Shown here piece by piece: positions 33,940-41,790 of a DNA stretch of 64,000 nt (position 1 is its first letter; every line of letters starts with the position of its first letter). The DNA lies in assembly GCA_023408815.1 (NCBI GenBank), contig JAEYJO010000052.1:62001-126000 (forward strand), in the 5' to 3' direction. A program made the position numbers and the translations under genes. This DNA comes from Bacillota bacterium (GTDB taxonomy: Bacteria; Bacillota; Clostridia; Lachnospirales; Lachnospiraceae). Under the pieces are notes generated by a model. That model made no database searches. It was not told where the DNA came from and saw nothing but the letters and a program-made list of their open reading frames with translations.

Positions 33940-34488
33940 TTATTTCAAAAAGGACCGGAAAGAATCTTCCAGCAAATTTACCGTCTCGCTTTCCGGCAAA
34001 TCATAATCCCCTGTCAATGCCATACAAGCCGCCCCATGGATAAATATCCACATCTTGGTGAACATTTCCTCCGAGGACATACAGCCGTATTCTTTCGCAT
34101 AATTGATTTCTCTCACTACCGCACCCTTTTTCCCGTTCAACAAATCATAAAGGCTTCTTCCATGCCTTTGTTCAGACAAAAAGAGCAGGCGGAAAATATT
34201 CTTATTCTCTTCGGCAAAACGTATATAGGTAAGTCCCAAATCCACAAAAGGAATATCATTATATTTCGGAAAGCTTTCGTAATAGGTCTCGAAATAATCC
34301 ACCGCCATGACAAAAAGCTCTTCCATAAGCTCTTCCATATTACGGTAAATACGAAAAATCGGCTGTGTGGAGCATCCTGCCCTCGCCGCCAGTTTCCTCG
34401 CAGTCACGTTCTCATACCCTTCTTCTTTGACCATTTCAAATGCGGCCTGCAAAATATCACTTTGTATAATCGTCTCTTTTCTTGCCAT
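33940..34488 (-). CDS. TetR/AcrR-family transcription regulator
   Basis: This 182-residue protein has a TetR N-terminal domain (IIQSDILQAAFEMVKEEGYENVTARKLAARAGCSTQPIFRIYRN) and a helical ligand domain. GGGGGA lies before the ATG at 34488. An 18-bp palindrome overlaps the -10 and start region of its own promoter, so it is probably self-repressing. It heads the run TetR-RpiR-BaiN-like and may control these genes. The ligand is unknown. A frame extension further upstream would run into the operator and is rejected. Confidence 0.92.
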   Translation of the reverse strand: MARKETIIQSDILQAAFEMVKEEGYENVTARKLAARAGCSTQPIFRIYRNMEELMEELFVMAVDYFETYYESFPKYNDIPFVDLGLTYIRFAEENKNIFRLLFLSEQRHGRSLYDLLNGKKGAVVREINYAKEYGCMSSEEMFTKMWIFIHGAACMALTGDYDLPESETVNLLEDSFRSFLK

Positions 34489-34506
34489 AACGCATCCCCC
34501 ATTAGT

Positions 34507-34524
34507 TAATAACAACCGTTATTA
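34507..34524. promoter_or_regulatory. Operator palindrome for the TetR-family regulator
   Basis: TAATAACAACCGTTATTA has perfect 7-bp arms around AACC. It starts at the -10 hexamer and covers the likely transcription start of the regulator gene, the classical position for autorepression. Confidence 0.75.
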
Positions 34525-34552
34525 TTTTACTATGGATTGCTTTCCCTGTCAA
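34524..34552 (-). promoter_or_regulatory. Sigma-A-type promoter of the TetR-family gene
   Basis: On the minus strand TTGACA (34547-34552, a consensus -35) and TAAAAT (34524-34529) are 17 bases apart. The leader is about 30 bases. The operator palindrome abuts the -10. Confidence 0.85.
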
Positions 34553-34573
34553 TGAAGTGAACAAAAGTGTGCC

Positions 34574-34609
34574 ATAACAAAAGGGACTGCCGTAAAACGG
34601 CAATCCCTT
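34574..34609 (-). terminator. Intrinsic terminator of the carboxyltransferase operon
   Basis: On the minus strand the stem is AAGGGATTGCCG / CGGCAGTCCCTT (plus-strand 34581-34592 and 34598-34609), 12 bp with one G-U pair, five-base loop, followed by TTTTGTT. It lies 15 bases after the OadA-like stop and shows that the operon ends here, with no further subunit gene. Confidence 0.88.
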
Positions 34610-34624
34610 CCTTGCTTTTTAATA

Positions 34625-36052
34625 TTATACAGGATAAGCTGCATTTTTCGTATCAGCCTGAGTCATATCGACCTTTTCCTGCTGAGCCTGACGATATTTG
34701 AAGAAGTCAACAGCAACCTGAGGGAAAAGCGCATAGGATAATACGTCTTCATCCTGCTGTTTCCATTCCTTCATTTCCGCTTCCAATTTATCCAGCTCGT
34801 TCTCGATTAAATCGGCAGGACGACAGGTAATTCTTTCTTCACCCGGAATAACCTTGTCGATTACAGCCTGATTCATCGGTTTTACCGTCTGGCCGTATTC
34901 GCCGCGAAGTACGGCTTTCGTCTCCTTCGTAGCCATCTTGTAGCGTTCTCCCATAAGTACATTGAATACAGCCTGTGTACCAACGATCTGAGAGGAAGGA
35001 GTAACAAGAGGCGGCTCGCCGAGATCTTTACGAACCTCAGGAATCTCTCTAAGCACATCATAGTACTTATCTTCTGCGTTCTGCTCTTTCAACTGGCTAA
35101 CCATGTTGGATAACATACCGCCCGGTACCTGATATAATAAAGTCTTGATATCAACGCCCATAACCTTCGGATTGAGAAGACCGCTTGCCAGCCACTCGTC
35201 TCTGTGAGGTCTGAAGTAATCTGCAATCTGTGCAAGAACGTTCTGGTCATAACCCGTATCATAAGGGGTTCCCTTGAAGGTCTCAACCATAACCTCCGTT
35301 GCGGGCTGTGAAGTACCCATAGCCATCGGAGAAATCGCACAGTCAATAATGTCTGCCCCCGCTTCTACCGCTTTCATATATGTCATGCTGGCTACACCAG
35401 AGGTATAGTGCGTATGCAGCTCTATCGGAAGAGAGGTAGCTCCCTTCATCGCAGAGATCATCTTCGTAGCCTCATAAGGAAGCAAAAGGCCTGCCATATC
35501 CTTGATACAAATGGAATCCGCACCCATTTCCTCAACCTTTTTCGCCATGTCCACCCAGTAATCAAGCGTATAAGCATCGCCTAACGTATAGGAAAGGGCA
35601 ACCTGCGCATGTCCTCTGCCTTCTCTCGCCTTTACTTTGCTGGTAGCGCTGACCGCCTCCTGCAGATTTCTAAGGTCGTTGAAGCAGTCGAAAATTCTAA
35701 TAATGTCAATACCGTTTGCGATAGATTTTTCTACGAAGTAATCAACTACGTCGTCCGCATAAGGGCGGTATCCCAAAATATTCTGTCCACGAAACAGCAT
35801 TTGCAGCTTCGTATTTTTAAATCCGTCTCTTAATTTTCTCAGTCTTTCCCACGGATCTTCCTTCAGGAAACGAAGAGAAGCATCAAAAGTAGCACCGCCC
35901 CAGCATTCCACTGCGTGATAGCCTACTTTGTCCATTGTATCGATGATTGGAAGCATCATTTCGGTAGGCATTCTCGTCGCAATTAAGGACTGATGCGCAT
36001 CACGAAGAACGGTTTCCACAATTCCAATCGGTTTTTTAACCTGTTCTGACAT
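34625..36052 (-). CDS. oadA: Oxaloacetate decarboxylase alpha / transcarboxylase 5S-type carboxyltransferase
   Basis: This 475-residue protein contains a TIM-barrel HMGL-like carboxyltransferase domain and the conserved PYC_OADA helical domain, but no biotin domain; biotin is on the separate upstream protein. Metal ligands include Asp18 (ETVLRDAHQS) and the HTH in IELHTHYTSG. The lysine of SICIKDMAG is the carboxylated metal-bridging Lys of the family. It moves CO2 between oxaloacetate (or pyruvate) and biotin. With the 12S-like protein of this operon it could form a transcarboxylase; with an OadB pump it would be a sodium-pumping decarboxylase. AGGAGG precedes the ATG. Confidence 0.9.
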   Translation of the reverse strand: MSEQVKKPIGIVETVLRDAHQSLIATRMPTEMMLPIIDTMDKVGYHAVECWGGATFDASLRFLKEDPWERLRKLRDGFKNTKLQMLFRGQNILGYRPYADDVVDYFVEKSIANGIDIIRIFDCFNDLRNLQEAVSATSKVKAREGRGHAQVALSYTLGDAYTLDYWVDMAKKVEEMGADSICIKDMAGLLLPYEATKMISAMKGATSLPIELHTHYTSGVASMTYMKAVEAGADIIDCAISPMAMGTSQPATEVMVETFKGTPYDTGYDQNVLAQIADYFRPHRDEWLASGLLNPKVMGVDIKTLLYQVPGGMLSNMVSQLKEQNAEDKYYDVLREIPEVRKDLGEPPLVTPSSQIVGTQAVFNVLMGERYKMATKETKAVLRGEYGQTVKPMNQAVIDKVIPGEERITCRPADLIENELDKLEAEMKEWKQQDEDVLSYALFPQVAVDFFKYRQAQQEKVDMTQADTKNAAYPV

Positions 36053-36100
36053 TTTCTATTCCTCCTATTATTTTAGCTGTCTTACTTCGAATTCCTGCAA

Positions 36101-36532
36101 TTAGTTCAAGGTTGCAAGTAAGGTTCCCGCCTCTACAGGTGAGCCTACTGTTGCATCGATGCTGGCAACAACGCCGTCCTGAGGTGCAACAACCGGAATT
36201 TCCATTTTCATAGCTTCAATAATAACTACCGGATCACCGGCCTTAACTGCTTGCCCAACCTTCGCCTCGACACCGCAAACCTTACCGGCTGCGCCAGCTT
36301 CGATTCTTACGCTTCCAGCTGTACCGGAGGGTGCTGCTGCGGGAGCAGGTGCCGCCGCGGGTGCTTCTGCTGCGGGAGCAGGTGCTGCGACAGGCGCTGC
36401 TGCTACAGGCGCGGGAGCAGGTGCCGCTACGGGTGCTGCTGCTCTGGGAGCTGCATAAGCACCTGCGGTTCTTCCTTCTTCTACTACTACATCATATACG
36501 TTTCCATTAACGGTAATGGTATAATTTTTCAT
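36101..36532 (-). CDS. Biotin carboxyl carrier protein of the decarboxylase/transcarboxylase
   Basis: This 143-residue protein has a short N-terminal beta segment (KNYTITVNGNVYDVVVEEG), an Ala/Pro-only flexible linker from about residue 28 to 68, and a C-terminal biotinyl domain with Lys109 in EAMKMEI as the biotin site. It swings carboxyl-biotin between the two transferases. The linker DNA is an internally repetitive GC-rich tract (about 36330-36450), far above the local GC level. GTAGGAGG precedes the ATG. Its size matches the transcarboxylase 1.3S and GcdC/MmdC-type carriers. Confidence 0.93.
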   Translation of the reverse strand: MKNYTITVNGNVYDVVVEEGRTAGAYAAPRAAAPVAAPAPAPVAAAPVAAPAPAAEAPAAAPAPAAAPSGTAGSVRIEAGAAGKVCGVEAKVGQAVKAGDPVVIIEAMKMEIPVVAPQDGVVASIDATVGSPVEAGTLLATLN

Positions 36533-36586
36533 TTCAATCTTCCTCCTACTTATACAATAAGCTTATAATAAAAATCAAATTTTTGT

Positions 36587-37300
36587 TTAATATACCCGTC
36601 TTTTTCTGATTGACCTGACAACGAAGCCATCTGTAGAAGAAGCTCCCGATGAAGCAGCGATCGCCGCCGCGATAGCAGCCACCAGTTCGCGGTCATCGTA
36701 GTATTCTTCTTTTCTCATAATCTGAGCAATTGCGTTGTCCGGCTGTCTGTCCGCTTCCGGCTGGTCTGTGAACGCAGCTTTAATCTTCGGAACGAAGCCG
36801 GAACGGGATTTAGCAAAACCGGCAAGCACAAGAACTATGAATGCTACTCCCAGAACGGCCAATACAATAATCGCTCCGGTCTTGACCCATTCGCCAACGG
36901 GGCTGATTGGCGTCGTAGTGATGCTGACAAGGTTATACGTTTCGTCCATGACGATTTCTACCATCGCATCGCTCTTCGTTCCTTCTACCTTAACGTTCGC
37001 AACAGCACCGTTACCGGTCAGGTCTGCCGTATGCTCTACTATCTTTACATAACTACCCATATCCTCAAGCGCAACCGTCCAGCTGTCGAGAGCTGCAGCA
37101 ATTACAGCGTTCGACGCGTACTGGGACTGCATATTCTGAGCACAGACCGTAGCAATGGATTCCACAAGCTGATCTCCGTATGCCAGAACCTCTTCTTCCG
37201 ATACCTCAGGAACCGCTGCTGTGGTCTCCGCCGCCTCAGCCGATAAACTCACGCCGAAGATGCAGGTAATCATACCTAATACTAATAACCATTTTTTCAT
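36587..37300 (-). CDS. OadG-like gamma subunit of a sodium-pump decarboxylase, extended form
   Basis: This 237-residue protein has a signal peptide (WLLVLGMITCIFGVSLSAEA), an extracytoplasmic domain of about 110 residues, one transmembrane helix (TGAIIVLAVLGVAFIVLVLAGF) and a cytoplasmic tail ending in ELVAAIAAAIAASSG and basic residues. The helix plus the AAIAAAIAA tail are typical of OadG/MmdE family proteins, which assemble decarboxylase subunits. The N-terminal outside domain is an extension seen in some clostridial relatives. It lies between the two carboxyltransferase-type genes. No beta (pump) subunit accompanies it. Confidence 0.82.
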   Translation of the reverse strand: MKKWLLVLGMITCIFGVSLSAEAAETTAAVPEVSEEEVLAYGDQLVESIATVCAQNMQSQYASNAVIAAALDSWTVALEDMGSYVKIVEHTADLTGNGAVANVKVEGTKSDAMVEIVMDETYNLVSITTTPISPVGEWVKTGAIIVLAVLGVAFIVLVLAGFAKSRSGFVPKIKAAFTDQPEADRQPDNAIAQIMRKEEYYDDRELVAAIAAAIAASSGASSTDGFVVRSIRKRRVY

Positions 37301-37315
37301 ATTAAGTATTCCTTT

Positions 37316-38746
37316 CTAAACTGTACCATGTTTTTTAGCCGGACGATCTTCATGTTTTGTATATAACATTTCGAAAGCGCCGATTATATATTTTCTCGTC
37401 TCGGAAGGTTCAACGATCTGATCCACATATCCTCTGGCCGCTGCACCTGCTGCGCTGGTCTGAAGCTTCGCATATTCCTGTGCGCAAGCATCGATCGCCT
37501 CGGAGCCTTGTCCATCGCAGATGATCTTAGCTGCCAGCTTCGCATCCATCGTTCCAATTTCAGCATCCGGCCAAGCTATCGTGATATCTGCACCAAGAGC
37601 CTTGGAATTCATCGTAACATATGCGCTTCCAAAAGCCTTCTTCGTTATAACGTTCACCTTAGGTACGGTTGCATTTGCAAACGCGTATGTAAGGCGCGCC
37701 GCTGCTTTTGCAATCTTCTTCTCTTCACATTCACTGGAAGCAAAGCCCTTTACATTCGTAAGGGTCAGCACCGGAATATCGAAAGCATCGCAGAAATTAA
37801 CGAAATCTGCCGCTTTTTCACAGCCCTTTGCAGATAATACCGCATCGAAGTTCTCTGCTGTCTTTCCTTCCGCATCAAAAACCTCTGTGCGGTTGGCAAC
37901 AGCGCCTACGGTAGCTCCGTTCAATTTAATGAAGCCAGTCACCATATCCTTTGCATAATTTCTCTTCGTCTCGAAGAAAATACCATTATCTGAAATCTGG
38001 GAAAGAGCGATAGAAGTATCGCCCGCACAGTTTACAAGCTCTTCACATGTTCTGTTCAAGTCGTCCATACACTCGTCGAAAGACATGTTATCTTCATTAT
38101 TCGCAGGAAGGATAGAAACAAGTTCTCTGATTTGTGCAAGAACGCTCGCCTCGTCAGAAACCACATCCACGATACCGACTTCTTTGCTCTGGAATGCTGC
38201 GGAAGAAGTGTCACATTTAGAAATTTCATTGCCGTCGATTGCATTAGGAGCATTCACGAATAATTTTGCGCTCTTCTCCTCCATAAAGCTGAAATCGGTC
38301 AACGTAGGAACCAGTGCGAGTCCACCGCCGCAAGTGCCAAAAATAGCTGTGATCTGAGGGATTACTCCAGATGCATTCACCTGCTTCATGTAAATCTCAC
38401 CGAAACCGTTTAAAGCATCCGTGGCCTCCTGCAATCTAAGTCCGGCAGAATTAATCAAACCGATAACAGGCGCACCTGTCTTCATTGCCAGATCATAGAG
38501 GTTCGCAATTTTCTTCGCATGCATCTCGCCAACCGTTCCGTTCAACACGGAAACATCCTGACTGTAAACATACACAAGATTGCTGTCAATTACTCCGTAA
38601 CCGGTAATAACACCGTCAGAAGGAGTTTCTGTCTGTTTCAGATTGAAATCTGTTGCTCTTGCCGTTACAAGTGCTCCGATTTCAACGAAACTGTTTTCAT
38701 CGAGTAAAGCTTTGATTCTTTGACTCGCTTGTGAAGTAGTACTCAT
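37316..38746 (-). CDS. Acyl-CoA carboxyltransferase (methylmalonyl-CoA decarboxylase alpha / transcarboxylase 12S type)
   Basis: This 476-residue protein has two crotonase-fold carboxyltransferase halves. Features are SDGVITGYGVIDSNLVYVYSQD, the CoA-site loop IFGTCGGGLALVPTLTDF and, in the second half, KKAFGSAYVTMNSKALGAD. It transfers a carboxyl group between an acyl-CoA and biotin. The family includes MmdA, PccB, GcdA and transcarboxylase 12S; the acyl-CoA cannot be fixed by eye. GGAGG lies before the ATG. It is the first gene of a four-gene operon that also carries the 5S-like, biotin and OadG proteins, which argues for a role in a transcarboxylase or decarboxylase, not in fatty-acid synthesis. 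Confidence 0.87.
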   Translation of the reverse strand: MSTTSQASQRIKALLDENSFVEIGALVTARATDFNLKQTETPSDGVITGYGVIDSNLVYVYSQDVSVLNGTVGEMHAKKIANLYDLAMKTGAPVIGLINSAGLRLQEATDALNGFGEIYMKQVNASGVIPQITAIFGTCGGGLALVPTLTDFSFMEEKSAKLFVNAPNAIDGNEISKCDTSSAAFQSKEVGIVDVVSDEASVLAQIRELVSILPANNEDNMSFDECMDDLNRTCEELVNCAGDTSIALSQISDNGIFFETKRNYAKDMVTGFIKLNGATVGAVANRTEVFDAEGKTAENFDAVLSAKGCEKAADFVNFCDAFDIPVLTLTNVKGFASSECEEKKIAKAAARLTYAFANATVPKVNVITKKAFGSAYVTMNSKALGADITIAWPDAEIGTMDAKLAAKIICDGQGSEAIDACAQEYAKLQTSAAGAAARGYVDQIVEPSETRKYIIGAFEMLYTKHEDRPAKKHGTV

Positions 38747-38880
38747 CTTTTCAGTCCTCCATTTTATATTAAATAAAAAAAAACAATTTAGCAGGGAAGT
38801 CCCTCCCTATAATCATACTGTAGTAGTATAACACAAAAAGGAAATTTATCCTAGAATAATTTTGAAAATTTACAGTAATT

Positions 38881-40143
38881 TTATATTGCATACAAAGTCA
38901 ATATATATCGCAGTATCCACGGAAAATCCATATCCGAAACTTCAGATTTTACTACAATGGGGTATTCCTTTATCAGCTCCTCCCCAAGATAATAGCTTAC
39001 CTCTCCTACCTTTATTCCTTCTGTAACAGGCGCCTTAAGCTCCTTTGGCAAAGTCTGCTTTACTTCTACCGCCTCATCCGCCCGGAGAAGGAGGTTCAGC
39101 TCCTTTGAACCATCCCCCTTTATTTCCACCTCTGTATATGCCTTTCCATAGGGCTTTCCGTTTTCAGGGACTCCGCCTTCCACCCAAAGAGGATCAAAAG
39201 CCACCGGCTCATATACGTTGCGATATTCATAGTTTTCCAATCCATAAGACATGAGCTTTTTCGTATCGCTCCATTTGTAGCTCTTGTTATTCGGCCAGCC
39301 ACAAGCTAAAAGAGCTACGATGAAGGTCTTTCCGTCTTTTTTCAACGCTCCTACGTAGCAGTATCCCGCATTGTTGGTAAATCCGGTCTTTCCCGAAAGA
39401 GCACCATCCATCATGGAAAGAAAGGCGTTGTGATTTGCACAGGAATAACTCCTCTTCCCTTCCACATCGGAAAAGGAATGGCTCTGGGTCCTCGTTATCC
39501 GCAGAAATTCCTCGCTCTTTTCAGACTCTCCGATGCAGTATTTCATAATACGAGCCAAGTCTGCCGCTGTAGTGGAATGAACCTTCACCTCTCCCGCCGC
39601 ATTCGTCGACGTAGCATCCAGCCCGTTTGGCGTAATAAAAAAAGTCTCCTCACAGCCTATGTCCCTCGCTTTTTTATTCATGAGCTTGGCAAATCCCTCC
39701 ACGCTGCCTCCGATGTGCTCTGCTATGGCTACCGCCGAATCGTTATGGGATTCCAGCATGAGGGAATACAATAAATCTTCCAGCCTGAAATGCTGCTCGG
39801 CCCGCATTCCCAAATGGACCTTCGGCTGAGCCGCCGCATAACCGGATACTGTAACAATGTCTTCAGGATTGCCGTTTTCAAGAGCAATAATACATGTCAT
39901 GATTTTCGTGGTGCTTGCCATCGGCATTGCTTCATCTTCGTTCTTGCCAAATAAAACACGCCCGGAATCCGCATCCATAAGGACTGCCGAACGGGCGTAT
40001 AGCTTTATGTTTGTACTATTTTCTTCTTCGTTCCCTTCCTTTGCCAGGGCATGGCTTCCACCCCAGAATACCGCGCAGCTCAGATAAAGTGCCGCTATCA
40101 CAAGATAAACTATCCGTCTATATTTCCTCTCCACTTTTTTCAT
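38881..40143 (-). CDS. D-alanyl-D-alanine carboxypeptidase (PBP5/DacF type), first copy
   Basis: This 420-residue exported penicillin-binding protein has a signal (RIVYLVIAALYLSCAVFW), the S11 transpeptidase domain with SxxK (MASTTKIMT), SHN in place of SxN (LESHNDSAV) and KTG (LSGKTGFTNNAGYC), a PBP5-C domain and a C-terminal amphipathic helix. It trims the terminal D-Ala of peptidoglycan stem peptides. The ATG at 40143 with GGGA upstream is chosen over an upstream TTG. It lies 64 bases after scpB. The second, different copy is at 42738-43901. Confidence 0.92.
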   Translation of the reverse strand: MKKVERKYRRIVYLVIAALYLSCAVFWGGSHALAKEGNEEENSTNIKLYARSAVLMDADSGRVLFGKNEDEAMPMASTTKIMTCIIALENGNPEDIVTVSGYAAAQPKVHLGMRAEQHFRLEDLLYSLMLESHNDSAVAIAEHIGGSVEGFAKLMNKKARDIGCEETFFITPNGLDATSTNAAGEVKVHSTTAADLARIMKYCIGESEKSEEFLRITRTQSHSFSDVEGKRSYSCANHNAFLSMMDGALSGKTGFTNNAGYCYVGALKKDGKTFIVALLACGWPNNKSYKWSDTKKLMSYGLENYEYRNVYEPVAFDPLWVEGGVPENGKPYGKAYTEVEIKGDGSKELNLLLRADEAVEVKQTLPKELKAPVTEGIKVGEVSYYLGEELIKEYPIVVKSEVSDMDFPWILRYILTLYAI

Positions 40144-40207
40144 ATGATTTCCCGATAAACCTTCATCGTTTAAATATATGCCATCCAAGGGGAAAATAGA
40201 AACGCAC

Positions 40208-40777
40208 TTAAATATCCAGCTGAAGCTGTACCTCCGCTTCCGCCTGCTGTTTGAACTCTTCCATTTGCACTGAATTCAACTCCGGAAGTTCTCCCAATGA
40301 TTTCACTCCGAAGCTTCTTAGGAATTCCTCCGTGGTCCCGAATAAAAGAGGCCTTCCCGGTGCATCCAGCCTTCCAACCTCCGTCACCAGATTGAACTCC
40401 ACGAGACGGTTCACCGCATGGTCACAGCTTACTCCTCTGATTTTCTCTATTTCCAGTCTGGTCACCGGCTGCTTATAAGCGATGATCGACAAGGTTTCAA
40501 GAAGGGTGTCCGTAAGCACGAACTTCCTCGGTGTCCTGGCTATCTTTATGAGGTATTCATACATATCGGGTTTCGTGCAAAGCTGAATGGAATCCTCCAG
40601 CTCTATGAGCATAATCCCCCTGTTATCCTTCTCATAGCCTTCCTGCATTCCTGTCAGAATCTCTTTCGTCGTCTTAACATCCTCTTCTATGGTCTCGGCG
40701 AGCCTCGCTATCTCCACCGAATCTCCCATCGCAAAAAGAATGGCTTCTATAATCGCTTCCGCACTTTGTCTCTCCAA
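40208..40777 (-). CDS. scpB: Segregation and condensation protein B
   Basis: This 189-residue protein has two winged-helix domains: AIIEAILFAMGDSVEIARLAE, LTDTLLETLSIIAYKQPVTRLEIEKIRGV and LVTEVGRLDAPGRPLLFGTTEEFLRSFG are strongly typical of ScpB. It acts with ScpA and SMC in chromosome compaction. The start is a TTG at 40777 with AGGGATG upstream. It lies 62 bases after scpA. Length is normal. Confidence 0.95.
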   Translation of the reverse strand: MERQSAEAIIEAILFAMGDSVEIARLAETIEEDVKTTKEILTGMQEGYEKDNRGIMLIELEDSIQLCTKPDMYEYLIKIARTPRKFVLTDTLLETLSIIAYKQPVTRLEIEKIRGVSCDHAVNRLVEFNLVTEVGRLDAPGRPLLFGTTEEFLRSFGVKSLGELPELNSVQMEEFKQQAEAEVQLQLDI

Positions 40778-40839
40778 TGTTCATCCCTGTCTTTCACAAT
40801 TTCCCTTACATCGTATAAAACTGTATCCGTTTTTATGTA

Positions 40840-41598
40840 TTACATAGCCTCTGCCAACAGCTTGGACGTAATAATAATGTCATCGCATATATCCTGCTGC
40901 TCAATGTCAATCTGTCCCAGCTTCATCATTTCCAGTATGACCAGAAAGGTCACTATGATTTCCATCTTGCTCCCTTGCTTCTCCAAAAGCTGCCTGAAAC
41001 CGAAGCTCTTATGATTTTTCACGTATTCTATCACGTATCCTGTCTTAATATCCATATCGATCTCATCTTTTTCGATTTTCCCGAAGGTACTTCTCACAGG
41101 ATCAATCTTATCCTCCTGCCGCTTTATCATAAACCGGAAAATCTCGTGCAGCTTATTTAAATTGACATCTGCAAGCAGCGACTCATAGTCCACCGGCTGT
41201 CTGTAGTCCTCCACTTCCCTGGGCAGATGCTGCTGTCTGTAAAGTGCACGCTGGGCGTCCATCTGTCTGTCCTTCAATTCGAAGGACATATATTTATACA
41301 TCTTATATTCTAACAGCTTCTGGACCAGCTCCTCACGGGGGTCCTCCTCCTCGCCTTCTTCGTTGATTTCCTTAGGCAGGAGCATCCTGCACTTAATGTC
41401 TATCAAAGTCGCAGCCATAACGAGGAATTCGCTCATTATGTTCATATCTTCGGTTTCCATATTCTTGATATAATCCAAATACTGGGCTGTTATCTCCACA
41501 ATGGGTATATCGTATATGTCCACCTTATTCTTATCAATTAAATGCAAAAGCAGGTCCAGAGGACCTTCAAATACTTGCAGCTTAACCGGAATTGCCAT
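40840..41598 (-). CDS. scpA: Segregation and condensation protein A
   Basis: This 252-residue kleisin begins with VKLQVFEGPLDLLLHLIDKNKVDIYDIPI, the SMC-binding N-terminal domain, and ends in the winged helix that binds the SMC head (VIVTFLVILEMMKLGQIDIEQ). It bridges SMC dimers together with ScpB. The ATG at 41598 has GGTGGAA upstream and gives the usual MAI start; a few upstream codons are excluded. scpB follows, probably in one transcript. Confidence 0.95.
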   Translation of the reverse strand: MAIPVKLQVFEGPLDLLLHLIDKNKVDIYDIPIVEITAQYLDYIKNMETEDMNIMSEFLVMAATLIDIKCRMLLPKEINEEGEEEDPREELVQKLLEYKMYKYMSFELKDRQMDAQRALYRQQHLPREVEDYRQPVDYESLLADVNLNKLHEIFRFMIKRQEDKIDPVRSTFGKIEKDEIDMDIKTGYVIEYVKNHKSFGFRQLLEKQGSKMEIIVTFLVILEMMKLGQIDIEQQDICDDIIITSKLLAEAM

Positions 41599-41624
41599 AT
41601 TCCACCCCAACCTTATAAATCATG

Positions 41625-41644
41625 GTTACTGTGTAAACAGTAAC
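41625..41644. repeat. Short perfect inverted repeat upstream of scpA
   Basis: GTTACTGT (41625-41632) and ACAGTAAC (41637-41644) flank GTAA. The same arm sequence GTTACTG/CAGTAAC recurs about 130 bases away at 41754-41780, so the two may be related copies. Confidence 0.6.
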
Positions 41645-41719
41645 AAATCTTGTCCGTTCAAAAACCGTATTTATAATTCTACATAAAAATTCCAATAATT
41701 TCAAGCATAATCATTTTAT

Positions 41720-41780
41720 ACCACATGCACCGCATGCCCGCCCGGCATGCCGCGTTACTGTTCACTCCGTTCGCAGTAAC
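41720..41780. repeat. Compound palindromic intergenic element between phosphoesterase gene and scpA
   Basis: Two adjacent hairpins: GCATGCC...GGCATGC around 41732-41750 (GC-rich), then GTTACTG (41754-41760) paired with CAGTAAC (41774-41780). The element is GC-rich in an AT-rich gap and looks like a dispersed intergenic repeat. Its arms match the inverted repeat at 41625-41644. Confidence 0.5.
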
Positions 41781-41790
41781 CATCCCGCTC

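Noticed and set aside
36251..36568. Cys/Gly-rich plus-strand frame
   Set aside because: It is the reverse reading of the Ala/Pro linker of the biotin carrier; apparent metal-binding repeats are an artefact of GCN codons.
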